Below, piece after piece: positions 11,373 to 22,170 of a DNA stretch of 64,000 bases (the stretch's first letter is position 1; each line of letters starts with the position of its first letter). Made by a program: the position numbers and the translations under genes. Under the pieces are notes generated by a model that saw only the letters and a program-made list of their open reading frames with translations, was not told the DNA's origin and made no database searches. Source of the stretch: Elysia chlorotica (lineage: Eukaryota > Mollusca > Gastropoda > Plakobranchidae); NCBI GenBank assembly GCA_003991915.1, contig RQTK01000073.1, positions 601,900-665,899 on the forward strand. Reading direction: 5' to 3'.

Positions 11373-11460
11373 NNNNNNNNNNNNNNNNNNNNNNNNNNNN
11401 NNNNNNNNNNNNNNNNNNNNNNNNNNNNNNNNNAATAATAATAATAATAATTATAATAAC
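11291..11460. repeat. (TAA)n microsatellite with assembly gap
   Basis: TAA units run to 11372, a gap of 61 N covers 11373-11433, and AAT units resume to about 11460. The true repeat length is unknown. Confidence 0.95.
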
Positions 11461-11713
11461 AATAACTATCTCGTATTCGTAATTTTTTCTATACATAATA
11501 TAATAACATCCGAAATTTGTTTTTCCCTCATATTTCGCACACAATAACTATTTCTATTTAACATTTTGACATGCTTTCTTAGCATTGAAAAATAACTAGG
11601 AGTTTACATTCTACCAATTACAATATCTATATAATATCTGTATATCTATATATCTATATATATCTATAATTATATATCTATATATGAACTGGACAAGCTT
11701 GTAGAGAGTATAG
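11461..11713 (-). other. Probable 3'UTR of the minus-strand 11.7-22.2 kb gene
   Basis: AT-rich with (TATATC)n-like sequence at 11625-11685. No minus-strand AATAAA is seen before the TAA repeat; the nearest is at 11179-11184, beyond the gap. Confidence 0.4.
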
Positions 11714-14335
11714 CTATTTGGCAGCGCTTTCCATAGCCTCACAAGCCCCAGCCCGCCGTTTGGTAAAGGTGATAGTGGTGTAAGTTAGGCCTCTGCTCGA
11801 GCACAGGATCTCTCTCCTGATCATCACGTCGTCCATCAGCTCCAAGAGAATCTCCCCCACCTGGTGAATGCCCAGAACCGGTTCTCGCTCTGGCAACGCC
11901 ACTCTGCCGGTCGTATCTCGCCTAACCGTCGTACTCTTCTCCCGTGGCTGCAAAAAGTCATAATCGCGACGCAGGCGTCCCAGAACAGGGGGGCAGCCGT
12001 ATACCTCAGTAAGCAGGTTGTTTTTGGGTCTCAGGTGAGCCAGCATGGAGTGCTGGCCGTCGCACTCATCGCAGTGACACCTGTAGCTGTGGGCCGATGT
12101 TTCTTGTTCGAACATCTCACTGGACGTTTCAGTGAGGTCCTCCCTGTGCTCAGACTCGCCTTGGCTCTCGGAGTGTGACTCATGTGCTCCCTGCCGTTCT
12201 GAGCCCTCTTCTATCAATTCGCTAACATGTTTTGCATCTCTCGAAATACGACGATCAACATTAACTTGATCTTGAGAAGTACCATCAACATTAGGCCTAC
12301 TTTGAGCGTAAGAAGCACGAGCAACATGAGTTGAAGCGCGTTGACCAGTGTTTTTACTCATCGAAGTAACATCTGTAACCGCTATCGACTCTCTGTTAGC
12401 AGATTTATTTAAGTCATCAGCATGTTCTCGACTGGACTCTCGTCTATGAGCAGTTTTAAAATGTCCATATGTGCGATTATTAGGTGGGCCTAAACTGGCG
12501 TTACTATTGTTGATAACTTTATCCTCATGCTCTTGACCACAGTTTTCAATGCGTGGTGTCCTCTCAAAGTTTTGCACGTTAAAATTTTTCTCGCCTGTTT
12601 TGTACACATCATAGTCTGATCTCTGTGGGCGCCACAAGACTCCTGGGCAGCTATCGTGTACAATACTACGTACACGGAACAGGTATTTGATAAGGTGTTC
12701 GGGGTCCGGAAAGCCTATACGGCGAACTGTTGGACGTCTCCTATGCCCCCCAGGTAATCCATTTATATCAACACAAAAACTACCACGTATTATATTGTCT
12801 TTCACCGCGGATTCTTTAATCTTGAAGAGCCCTCCGTAAGCAGAGAGGAAAAGATCGTAAGAGGCAAAGCTTTGAGGAAGATTGTCATCTTGACCCTTGT
12901 TTTGAGATTTGTCCTTGCCTTTTTTCGAATCGACCTTCGCTTTGTTCGAGCCCGGTTCGCCAGGTTTTTGGTACTGGTAGTTTGGATAAAAATTTGTTGT
13001 AGGCATCCTCTCGAGCACACCCCGCTCTAGATCGTTCTTGAGAGCAGATTCCATTTCACAGTGGTCTTCAGCTTTACGGTATACGTCCCAACTTGTACCT
13101 GTATGGCCTTTTATCTGGCCTGGGAGCTTCACGCCTTTTCTGGAGTTTTCTGACGGTTTAACGTCTGTTCGAGTGTCTTTGATGTCAGGTAGAGGCTTCT
13201 GAGATTGCAAATCTTTGGAAGCTTGTTTTTGAAGCGGTTTCACCAATAGCTTTTCCTCTTTGGCTTTCCATGTTGAATCGTTTGTGGATTTACCAGAATT
13301 ATAGGCATGAGTTCCTGCGGGTAATTTTCGTGCCTCAGAGGCGTCTCCCCCACTCACATGTTTTATTTTCGGTAAGAGGGCTCTGCGGCGTTGGTCTTCT
13401 TTTTTCCTAGCAAGATGCTTGAAGCTTGAGTAAAGATCTACCGTGGCTCTTCCTACGGCGCCTTTCAGTGTTTGCTTAGCAGTCCGTGTGCGTTCTTTAG
13501 CCCTAGCGCGCCTTCGTTCCTCCAACTTTTCGCCTGCGACACGCTTATTCTCCTCGCGACACTCATACAGGCTTGAGATGTAGAGTTCCTGATTTGTTAG
13601 CACCAGTCTTTGCATGAGCTGTTTTTTCGCCTCGTCTTCGAGTTCCTCTGAATCTAACAGAGAGATCGAGCTGCTGTTGAAAGAGCTCTCTGAACCCGAT
13701 ACATTCATTAGGCTTTGTTTGGAGCTTCCCGCGGACGCCACTTCAACACGGCTACCAATGAGTGATTGCTTCATTGACCCTAGGGCTGCGGAGCCAAGTG
13801 CAGATATTGAGCTGCCTTGTGACTGTCTTGCTTTTCGAACTGATTCAGGCATTTTAGATGTCATAGAGGACTTTTTAGACATCACTTCAGGCTTTACGTC
13901 TTCAATGTAAGGAACTTCAGAAATATATTCAACATCATATGCCTTCATCATGAGAGCTCTCAATTCTTCCTGATCTTCTTGGCTTACATTTTTTGTTTCA
14001 GCCTCTTTGCCTTTTTCTTTTAAAGGGGCTTTATTTTGAGACTTTGCATCGTCTTCCCCATTCGCTTGTTTATTCTTTAGTTCAAGCACCTCTTGTTCTA
14101 GCGTAGCTATATAATCCTTTAAATGAGCATTCTCGTGTGCGGGATAGCGAACTTTGTCGTATGGATACTCCTTGTAGGAGATCGGTTCTCGCACCATTCT
14201 TCGTGGCAACTCTTTTGGAACGGGGAGGTCTGTAGCATAGTCATAGTCTTTAAGATCTGGCACTATATATGGGATATTTGACTTGCTGCATTTCTCATAA
14301 AACACGAGTTGTATACTCAGCAGTTCATATTGAAA
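11714..14335 (-). CDS. Terminal exon 5 of the unrecognised gene (873 codons plus stop)
   Basis: The acceptor TTTTTTCAG precedes codon 1 (TTT). The frame stays open for 2.6 kb in a window where such frames are otherwise simple repeats, and codon use is ordinary. Residues 70-90 form a heptad-like coiled coil (LKDYIATLEQEVLELKNK). Residues of about 240-330 are rich in Lys, Arg and Glu (EERRRARAKERTRTAKQ) and look helical. At about 545-620 there is a patch with RRIGFPDPEHLIKYLFRVRS. Near 770 lies C-x-C-x2-C-x3-H, possibly metal-binding. The last 70 residues include EREPVLGIHQVGEILLELMD and look folded. Confidence 0.85.
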   Translation of the reverse strand, partial: FQYELLSIQLVFYEKCSKSNIPYIVPDLKDYDYATDLPVPKELPRRMVREPISYKEYPYDKVRYPAHENAHLKDYIATLEQEVLELKNKQANGEDDAKSQNKAPLKEKGKEAETKNVSQEDQEELRALMMKAYDVEYISEVPYIEDVKPEVMSKKSSMTSKMPESVRKARQSQGSSISALGSAALGSMKQSLIGSRVEVASAGSSKQSLMNVSGSESSFNSSSISLLDSEELEDEAKKQLMQRLVLTNQELYISSLYECREENKRVAGEKLEERRRARAKERTRTAKQTLKGAVGRATVDLYSSFKHLARKKEDQRRRALLPKIKHVSGGDASEARKLPAGTHAYNSGKSTNDSTWKAKEEKLLVKPLQKQASKDLQSQKPLPDIKDTRTDVKPSENSRKGVKLPGQIKGHTGTSWDVYRKAEDHCEMESALKNDLERGVLERMPTTNFYPNYQYQKPGEPGSNKAKVDSKKGKDKSQNKGQDDNLPQSFASYDLFLSAYGGLFKIKESAVKDNIIRGSFCVDINGLPGGHRRRPTVRRIGFPDPEHLIKYLFRVRSIVHDSCPGVLWRPQRSDYDVYKTGEKNFNVQNFERTPRIENCGQEHEDKVINNSNASLGPPNNRTYGHFKTAHRRESSREHADDLNKSANRESIAVTDVTSMSKNTGQRASTHVARASYAQSRPNVDGTSQDQVNVDRRISRDAKHVSELIEEGSERQGAHESHSESQGESEHREDLTETSSEMFEQETSAHSYRCHCDECDGQHSMLAHLRPKNNLLTEVYGCPPVLGRLRRDYDFLQPREKSTTVRRDTTGRVALPEREPVLGIHQVGEILLELMDDVMIRREILCSSRGLTYTTITFTKRRAGACEAMESAAK

Positions 14336-14466
14336 CTGAAAAAAGACACGAAAATAATAGTTGCCTGTTTATAAACACTTTTTAAGGTGAAACCCGTTCC
14401 CGCCTCTCTGCCCCCCCCCCTCTCTCTCTCTCCCGTGCTCTCTCTTTCTCTCTCTCTCTCTATCTT

Positions 14467-14499
<33 letters not shown>

Positions 14500-14569
14500 A
14501 TCGCTCTCTATATCTTTCTCTCTCTTCCCCTCTTCCTCTCTATCCCTCTTCCCCCTCTCTCTCTATCTG

Positions 14570-14619
<50 letters not shown>

Positions 14620-15774
14620 TCTTTTCACGTTAATTCGGTTCACATATACGGCTATTTTGTACAATATAAAGATTACGCCAAGAAAAGATATTGGCATTGA
14701 TTTAAAACGAGCCTTTCGAAAAATAGCAGACCAAATCAACGATTTAGAAAAAAAAAATAAAAAAAACGACAGCACTTTGAAACCATTCGGAAACCATTCG
14801 GAACAGTTTTCTTTTTTGTTGTTGTGCAGGCTCTGTGGGCGGAACAAAACATTGCCGATCAGCTTGTCCTAAATTTTACAAAAATTTATCAGAAATAGAT
14901 CACTGATACCTTTATTGTAAAGAACTGTTCGCACTGACGTCAATTCGATGGGTTGGTCTGTACTTGAGGAGGCCTTGATTTAATGACATACCAGCTCAAG
15001 AAATTTCGAAGAACATTATCATTTGTTTCTACAAATTACTGATACAGACCAGCTGGCTTTTAACAGTTTGCAGCATCCACAAGTACAACCCACAAAATAT
15101 CCATATGCTAGCCCACAAAATATCCACAAAATATCCACAGACATATCCCGCCACATGTCTACAGAAATATCCCGCACAATCCCACATACTATCCACACAC
15201 ACAGTCAACAAATTACCCAAGACATGATTATATGCTATAATATGGCCCACATTATATCATTCACAGATACATTCCACAAATATCCAATTTGATCCTTATG
15301 TACATAACTGCCCAAAGGAATAACACACCGACATCCACAGTCTCTGTTAAACAACGCAAAGATTTATACTCTATAGTAGAAAAACAACAACAGCTTTTCG
15401 CCCAGGCTAACCTTTTCATCAGCCTGAAAGGCTTTGGGAAATTCGACTTTTTTGGTTTTCTCATTGAGATCCAGTTCACTAACTTCAACAGAGGCAGCAT
15501 TAGCAGCAGCAGTAGCAGAGAGAGCAACAGAAGCAGAATCAGCAGCTTCTTCAATAACCGGCATCTGTGACGCTGTAACAGATGGTGCCTATCTTGGGGA
15601 TAACAATGAATGGTGCACATTTTAATTTTTCGAATCAAACGAATAATTAGGACAAAAGGTTTGATTCAGAGAGCGCAAGAGGACCTGGGAAAATATTAAG
15701 ATAGATTAAGAAAGGAAGAGAAATAGTTGATAGGTAGAGAAATATATTAACTATATATTAGCATAGACACAAAA

Positions 15775-15814
<40 letters not shown>

Positions 15815-15864
15815 TTAGTTGAATAGATGGAAAGATAGCAAGTTGAATAGATAGATAGATGAAC

Positions 15865-15928
<64 letters not shown>

Positions 15929-16678
15929 TGATTGGTAGATAGATAGATATTTGAAAGAGGAATCGTTCTCGATTCGCTTATCAGTTTCATCTCTTTCTCT
16001 ACTTGGCTTTAGTCATGCCTCGGATAGCTAGATCTTGTTTCTGCCTCTGAGTATGAGCTACGCTCAAAGCTAGACCATTCAGCTGATTCTAGCCAGCTTG
16101 GGCTTTTTATTGAGTTGGTCGAATTCTACACAAATGACTTTTTTGGTTACCACCAGTCATAAAAAATAATACTGCATAAGTATCCCTTTTTGTTTGTTTC
16201 ATAGAAGTATTGATGGCACACCATCGGCCACCTCCCAATATCTGCCGCGACATTTTCATGGCGATCTATAATTATTGACCCAACGTCGATGCAATACAGG
16301 TACTCACACGTTCGACTGCTGTTGATGCAGATTTTCGCTTCTTCTTGCCTTTGCCTTTGCCCCCGTCATCCTGTGGAGCTTGAGCGGTGTCTGACTTCCA
16401 CTCTTTTTCTGTCTGTACACCAATGGTCTCCACGGCAGAGACCTCATCTTGGACTTTGACCCTGACCTTCACCACCCTGTTGTTGGCAAGGGCATACTGG
16501 GAATGTTGATTGACCAGCCGCCGCCTCTCTAAGCTGAGGAGGCTGGAGTTTAGAACCCTGAGAAGTTCACCGTCGATGACGCGAAGGCACACTGAGTCCA
16601 GCCATTCAGGAGATCTCAAATAGCTCAACAGTTGGTCTTCAAGAAAGAGTGAAACACACAAAAAGGTAAACCATAACC

Positions 16679-16710
<32 letters not shown>

Positions 16711-19456
16711 CAACAACAACACAAACCCCAGTAACTATCATGAAAACTTGTGCATTTATACCCAAGACACCAAAAGCAAGAGTTTAATCTTAGACGAATA
16801 TTATCCAATAACTGGATTTAAAAACAAAGAATATTTTTCAAGTGCTATAAGACAACTGTCGACCTACATTGATATAAGCAGCAACAAAAAATAGAACTAT
16901 CATTATTGCAAGTGCTTGACATTTACAATCCATTTTAGAAAAGTTAGTAAAGGCAACCAAATTCTCTGTTTCTCTATTGAAAAGATAGACTGCTACATAA
17001 TGTTTTGGCAGAAGGATCCTGACGCTTTGGCCATCAATATGGAACGTTATATTCCTTCAACTAAGTTTGTAGTTATGCTAATAGCCATGGAGTGAAGTCG
17101 TTGAAAAACATGATGAAGTGCAAATAAATAAAAATTATTTTAGTCATTAGCCTTCCCGGTTTCAATACGCGGCTTACATATTGTTAAAGCAAACACTAAA
17201 AGGAGACAGAATAAATAGATGATACAACTACGTCAATCATCAATGAATTAAAGTGGTTAAAAAAGGAAAGCAAGGCCTTCCAGCGGTTTGTATGACTTTC
17301 TTTCTTTATTTTTTTTTTTTTTTTTTTTTATTAAATTGCATTTCTTTTGGATTCCCAGAAAAAATATGCTAGAGCTGGGTGCGCAGTTTTTGTTATCTAC
17401 TCCAAGAGTATTCCACGAAAACAAATGTAATCACGAAGAAATCAAGCTAAATGGGAAGAAGAGCTAATCGCTATCAAAGGCCTGTTTACAATCCAATTTT
17501 TTCTTCAGTACATTTGTCAGCTTTCTTATTTACATAGACACGTTATACCTTGTTGAAGGTGACCCTATCGTTTTGTAAAGACGACAAAAAAAAATCCAGC
17601 TAAAAATTCTGTTGCAGAAATTCTGGAAGAAAAGAAAGTTGATTCTTTGCAAGTTGGCAAAAATCTTGCACTGAAAATAAACTACGCCCCTATAGGACCC
17701 TCCCCTGTTTGAGATTGATATCTGTACGGCGCTAGGCAAGGAAATTAACTTTCACTACGCGCGTCTGCCATATTTCCTATGATATTATTATGTAATCTTC
17801 AGATCGTTTGGCCTTGAAGCGCCAACAACTGAAACACATAAAAGTATTGAGCAATCACTGCTGAAGATCGTTGCTTTGTATGTGTGTGTATGCATTTATG
17901 TGTGTGTGTGTGCTAATGTCTCCAACCCCCGCATAATTAGAACAAAATATGAATGAACTAAAACATTAAGAGCAGCTATTTATTCCAAAGCTAGAGAAGC
18001 CCTCTACGATAGAACGGACTTTTGGTAAAAGATGCAAGTTCCAGACTTTGAAATAAAGAAATGAGAGGAACCGGAAGTCGCCTTACTTCCTAAGACAATC
18101 AAATCATACCCGCTAATATAACCGGGCAACATTTAAGAGCTCAGTGCTAGCTTAGACTCTTAGAAGCTGAGATGGGAAGAAAAAAAGTATTGAAAAGCAA
18201 TGTGAAATGTTATCGCCAAAGGAAAATCTTACCCCCCCCCCTTCCCAACAAACCCTTTTTCTTGATCTTTTAAATGGAGTATGAAAAATAATATGTTTAC
18301 ATAAAAAGATCGACATATTTTTGGAAATTTATTCTCTTTCCTCTTCTCCTTCCTGACCACTAGATGTCGGTGGTCTAAAAAGTATATCATTTTCCTTATT
18401 TTTATCTTATACAATTTGACACTCTCCTTTTTCCCCAGCATTGTTTTTGCTCTTCAATCGAACTAAAAATTATGCCACGGACATCTTCGTTTTTTATCTT
18501 TGACTTTCCACAAACATTCCCTGTCTATCTCTGTCTCTCTTTTGTTTCAATATTCACAGTTTTCGTTTTGCTCACACTACCTATTTTATTTAGGGCTATT
18601 ACTATTACTTTCAGCTCCATCACATACTTTTAAATGTAGAATCTGATGCCCTTGATCCTCAATCCTTTCTATTTATCTTTAACTTTCAAAATCATGACAC
18701 ATGTCATCTTACCTGGTAAATCATGCTCAAACTTTGTATGCCTTAGTACATTTTACAGCTCATATACCAAGTCACTAGCGCTGTTTGTCTGTCTGTGTGT
18801 GTGTCTGTTTCTGTTTCTATCCGTCTGTCTCTGTCTCTTTCCTTTCATCACCACCCCACCCCCAATTTTTTTCCTTAGTCGTCCTTTTCCTAACACTAAC
18901 AATAAATCATACAAATCAAAGAAAATCATCCCATCAACCAACTCGACACCCTTGAGGTTGCTATTATAACCAATTTTGAACCCTGTCCTCCCCCCCACCC
19001 CACCAACCCCCTTCCCAGCTTTCTCCCTCCCTCCCTCCCTCCATCCCTCTGGTTCCCTCTGGTTTCACGGACACAGGCTGAACTGAGTTGGAGTAATGTC
19101 CTGCACTGCCTGGGGCGGCTTGCTCAGATCCTCGAAGATTACAGGATACTGCAAAACTGTCTGAAATTTCTCCTCCGCTTCCTCCCAATTGATGTCGAAG
19201 GATAGGTCTGATCCCTGTTGCCAGTGGTCGAGGATGCCGCGAGTCTGGCTGGCTCGCTCCGACTTGGGGTCCGGGTCTGGGAAAAGATTTGATCTTCCCA
19301 ACTGGAGATTGATATATGAATTAAAAGTGTTTTTGAAATGAAACTTAATGTCTCTTTATTATAGTCTTGTATAACCTCTATTACAAACTATAATTGTACC
19401 AAAAAATGTGAAATTTTGAAGTGCAAGAGTATCAATTAAGTTAATCTTTCAGGGGG

Positions 19457-19511
<55 letters not shown>

Positions 19512-22163
19512 GGAGAATGAGTGGATGTGGCGTCAACATTTTCTTTAACCATAATGCTTCAGTCATGTGCATCTAAATGGTACAGAAAAAATGTTCAATT
19601 TTATTGCCACCAGAAGCACACAAAGCACGACCAGTGTGAGTGACTGCAGACGCCTGCCTTATAATAATGATAAGCGTGAATACACTACAGATTAACTAAT
19701 TTAATTTGTACGGCTTAGGTCTTTAGCTTTAATGTTCACAAAAAGATGAACCTTTTTGTTTTCACACCTACGATTATTTAAGCTGTAGAATCTGGTTGTT
19801 GTTGTTGCTGCTCTTATTGTTGTTGTTGTTGTTTTGTTATTGATCCAGTGATGTATGGGCTTTTGTCCTTTCGTCCAATACCATGTGCTGAAAGGTGCAT
19901 GTTTTCCCCAGCTGTTTATTTGTTGCATAGAGGGTGTTTTGGAGGTTTGGTCTCGGCGGGAGGAGGAAGATTCTTAAGTTGTCCGATTGAGCCCATTAGA
20001 AAAGGTGGTGTTCCATCAGTTCATACATGTGCTCACACAGCGGGCAAATTGGGAGAAGTTGAGGCTGTATTCTGTTTATATGGAGGTTTAATTTGTGTGT
20101 TTCCAGTTCTACGTTGGAAAATTGTGGATTGACCTTTTCTGGAGAGGAAGTTGATGGCAGCCCTTGTATTTGGTGCGTTTGTAAGTTTAAAGACTAGTCT
20201 TCCTGTCTTGCCCATGGCCCGTCTGTCAATCCAATCTTGCTTTTTATTTATTTGTACGATTTTCTTTGCAGCGTTTTGTGTAACAGGTGTGTGTCTGGTT
20301 ATTCCTGTCAAGATCCCTTCTTTACGAGTATGCCTTCTCTGTCATGTCCATGTGTGTTAGAGTGTCCTGAGATCCAATGCATTGACAGGCTGATGCCAAA
20401 GGATGTCATAAGATGGTGTGAGCTTTGTTTAATTGCTGCTAAAATTTGGTTGTCCATAATACTGATGGCGAATCAGTAAAAACAACATTTCTTTTTTTTA
20501 ATGGATATGTTTTCAAAATGGTAGAGAGCTGTTTCAATAGCCACTACCTCGGCCTCGCAGCTGTTGCACTTTTCTCCACATGCAGCAGAAATCTCATTGG
20601 AGCTGCCATCTGGCTACTGAATAGAGACTCCATATCCTTACTTTGTGGTTCTTTTGAAGGCTGAACCATAAATATAGATGTGTATCCATTTATCTGGGTA
20701 TTGACTGCTTTTTGCAAGCATAAATGTAACTGGACCAGACAAAATTGTGCTTTGGTCTCAGAATTTTTTTCTTATTACAGAATCAGTCATTATGGTGCTG
20801 GGAGGTGGTGTCTTTCCTTCGTACCTGGAGTCTCTAGCCTTTGGTTTCCAGTTGTCTAGTAGTTTTCTAATTGGGTGCTGATGGCTCATTTTCTTTTAAT
20901 TTTTTTTCAAATAATATTAAGGCTGCTTCTTACCTGCGCACCAAGGGGTTCCACTGTGGCGCTGATCTCAAATGCGCCATCTATAAAGCGGAGGGCATTA
21001 TTTGGACCTTGTCTAATGTTTCACATGAGCTTGACTACGCATGGTTATTATGATGTTTCCATATTCCAGGGCTGAACAAACATACCCAAGATAAAGGGCT
21101 CTCAGAGTTTGTTTATCTGAGTCCCATAAAGCTGCTTGCAAGTTTCTTAAGTAGCTGTAATCTTTCCTTTGCTTTAGTTTTTACGCTCTAAACATTTCTT
21201 TTGAGAGTAAGGTGTTGGTCTAAATCAAACCCAAGGAAAGTTGGGTGATTAACTTTAGAAAGGGTGTCATTTCCCATGGTTAGATTTTAAGATGATGTAC
21301 ACGTAGAGTCTAGTCATAGACTTTTTTACTTCTCTTGGCAGCACGTGAAAATTGTCTTGGAATGCTACGCTCCATTGGATCACTTTTTGACGCATAGAGG
21401 ATGACATAACTTCTATCTTTGTAGAGTCTGGTAAAAAAATATAAGTTCTGCGATCTTCTAGATGCCCAATAGTGGTCCAATAAGGCGCCGCATTCCAAGA
21501 TAATTTTCATGTGCTTCCACGAAAAGTCAAAGGACGGGTACAACGACTTATGTCTCAACCAGTCCATTAGCAATACTAATCTACTAGCTATCTAGTAGCA
21601 AACGTAGATAGTCTGATTCGAAATGAAACTTGCTCTGGGATGATTAAAGGCTGACTTTGCTACTAACAAACCTGCCACCTGCTTGAGCTCGGCGGTGATA
21701 AGCTTTATCTTCAAATCCAACATCAATAATAAACCTTTTCTTAAAAATTAATTTAAAACAGTTTTTCATTTTAACATCGAGCCTTACCTTTCAACCTGTT
21801 TCGTTCCGGCCTTAAACTGTATTGACTATTCGAAGACGTGTACATTACTTTGGAAGCTACTTTCCAATTCGGCAAAGTTTTCATTTCGGCCCTGAACCTT
21901 AGCTGCTAGATGGGCACAGTTAGACCTACTGTCTCTGGTTATGCTATAAATATACCACCAAAGAGTGTAAACTGGTGTCTCTTGTACCTCCTTCAACTCA
22001 CCTGCAAACCAGACACCGCTTTCACATGGCTGTAGAGGATGTCTTTTTCATTGACTGACTTAGTAAGATGGCCTCGACTGAGCGCTCTTCGCCACAGAGC
22101 CTCACTGTTCCTGGAGAGTTCTTTGTAAACCAGCTCATTGCTGGGCTTTGCTGTCTCCGCCAT
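11714..22163 (-). CDS. Five-exon gene for an unrecognised protein of about 1,165 residues
   Basis: Exons on the minus strand: 22163-22002 (starts ATGGCGGAGACAGC, donor GTGAGT), 19301 to about 19070, 16636-16308 (donor GTGAGT), 15564-15412 and 14335-11714 (stop TAG). Exon 1 to 2 and exons 3-4-5 join in phase 0. The exon 2 to 3 join is uncertain. The protein starts MAETAKPSNELVYKELSRNS. It has a folded-looking N-terminal 240 residues, an Ala/Ser-rich and Lys-rich linker, a short coiled coil, a long polar, probably disordered middle, a cluster C-H-C-D-E-C-D-G-Q-H and a conserved-looking C-terminus. There is no signal peptide or membrane segment, so it is intracellular. I do not recognise the family and assign no function. 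Intron 1 holds a retrotransposon relic. Confidence 0.7.
14411..14622. repeat. (CT)n microsatellite with CTAT and CCCT interruptions
   Basis: Lies in intron 4 of the minus-strand gene, 76 bases upstream of the exon 5 acceptor. Confidence 0.95.
15075..15290. repeat. Degenerate tandem repeat, unit near CCACAAAATAT
   Basis: CCACAAAATAT or CCGCACAAT-type units recur every 11-20 bases over about 200 bases, for example at 15088, 15113 and 15125. It is an old minisatellite in intron 4. Confidence 0.55.
15412..15564 (-). CDS. Exon 4 of the unrecognised gene (51 codons)
   Basis: The acceptor GTCACAG precedes ATGCCGGTTATTGAAGAAGC. The exon encodes an Ala/Ser/Val-rich stretch, then a charged segment with NEKTKKVEFPKAFQADEK. 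The donor AAG-GTTAGC at 15412 keeps phase 0 into exon 5. A second phase-0 donor (GTATAA) lies 54 bases further on at about 15358 and would add residues ending FFYYR. The first is preferred because the added residues would be abruptly hydrophobic. Confidence 0.55.
15774..15948. repeat. (GATA)n microsatellite in intron 3
   Basis: Two runs of GATA units with GTTGAATAGAT interruptions. Confidence 0.95.
16308..16636 (-). CDS. Exon 3 of the unrecognised gene (about 109 codons)
   Basis: A pyrimidine-rich tract ending CTTTCTTGAAG precedes the exon, and a strong GTGAGT donor follows CGAACGT at 16308. The product begins QLLSYLRSPEWLDSVCLRVI, continues through a helical stretch (SLLSLERRRLVNQHSQYA) and a valine-rich strand-like segment (RVVKVRVKVQDE), and ends in a basic KGKGKKKRKS stretch that could be a nuclear-localisation signal. 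Confidence 0.7.
16678..16722. repeat. (CAC)n(AAC)n microsatellite in intron 2
   Basis: Five CAC units then about nine AAC units, directly upstream of the exon 3 acceptor. Confidence 0.9.
16723..19064 (-). other. Intron 2 of the unrecognised gene
   Basis: No further exon is convincing. It contains a 20-base T run at 17309-17329, (TG)n at 17880-17912, and C-rich and pyrimidine-rich stretches at 18230-18245, 18785-18840 and 18985-19045. A missed small exon here would explain the uncertain exon 2 to 3 phase. Confidence 0.5.
19070..19301 (-). CDS. Exon 2 of the unrecognised gene (about 77 codons)
   Basis: The acceptor CAATCTCCAG is followed by TTGGGAAGATCAAATC in phase 0 with exon 1. The product includes LGRSNLFPDPDPKSERASQT and FDINWEEAEEKFQTVLQYPV. 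The 3' edge is unsure: CTGT-GTCCGT would match the phase of exon 3, while CC-GTGAAA is a better-looking donor but out of phase unless a different acceptor or an extra exon is used. Confidence 0.65.
19452..19512. repeat. (GA)n microsatellite in intron 1
   Basis: About 28 GA units after a G8 run. Confidence 0.95.
19797..21290 (-). mobile_element. Degraded I-like non-LTR retrotransposon (RT end, RNase H, tail)
   Basis: Read on the minus strand and across several frameshifts and stops. At 21290-20930 it matches the thumb end of a reverse transcriptase (FDQHLTLKRN-like, then SALEYGN and NNALRFIDGAFEI). At about 20690-20500 it shows RNase H signs (a degenerate TDGS, then GEKCNSCEAEVVAIETAL). At about 20150-20010 it has the tail motif IFQRRTGNTQ with CPLCEH...HHLF. 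It ends in (CAA)n at 19797-19835. The 5' part is missing, as usual for such elements. It lies in intron 1 of the host gene in the same orientation. RNase H plus this tail points to the I group. Confidence 0.75.
21291..22001 (-). other. Rest of intron 1, with an 84-codon open frame
   Basis: A minus-strand frame with ATG at about 21567 and stop at 21310 encodes MDWLRHKSLYPSFDFSWKHM and continues to AAKRSKKVYD. It abuts the 5' truncation of the retrotransposon. It has non-simple composition but no motif I know and no clear acceptor. It could be an unknown mobile-element remnant or a host exon variant. Confidence 0.3.
22002..22163 (-). CDS. Exon 1 of the unrecognised gene, with initiator ATG (54 codons)
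   Basis: ATG at 22163-22161 in AAAGAAAGATGGCGG context. Donor GGTTTGCAG-GTGAGT at 22002. The product is helical and charged (LVYKELSRNSEALWRRALSR). An in-frame extension upstream lacks another ATG, so this start is preferred. Confidence 0.75.
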
Positions 22164-22170
22164 CTTTCTT

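Noticed and set aside
11864..12178. Plus-strand open frame of 104 codons
   Set aside because: It lies antisense inside the well-supported 2.6-kb exon 5; the same applies to 13614-13910 and the minus frames at 12490-12675 and 12802-13020.
15751..15990. Tyr-Leu-Ser-Ile repeat protein
   Set aside because: Translation of GATA units; the same holds at 24351-24578, 30856-31101 and 46008-46590.
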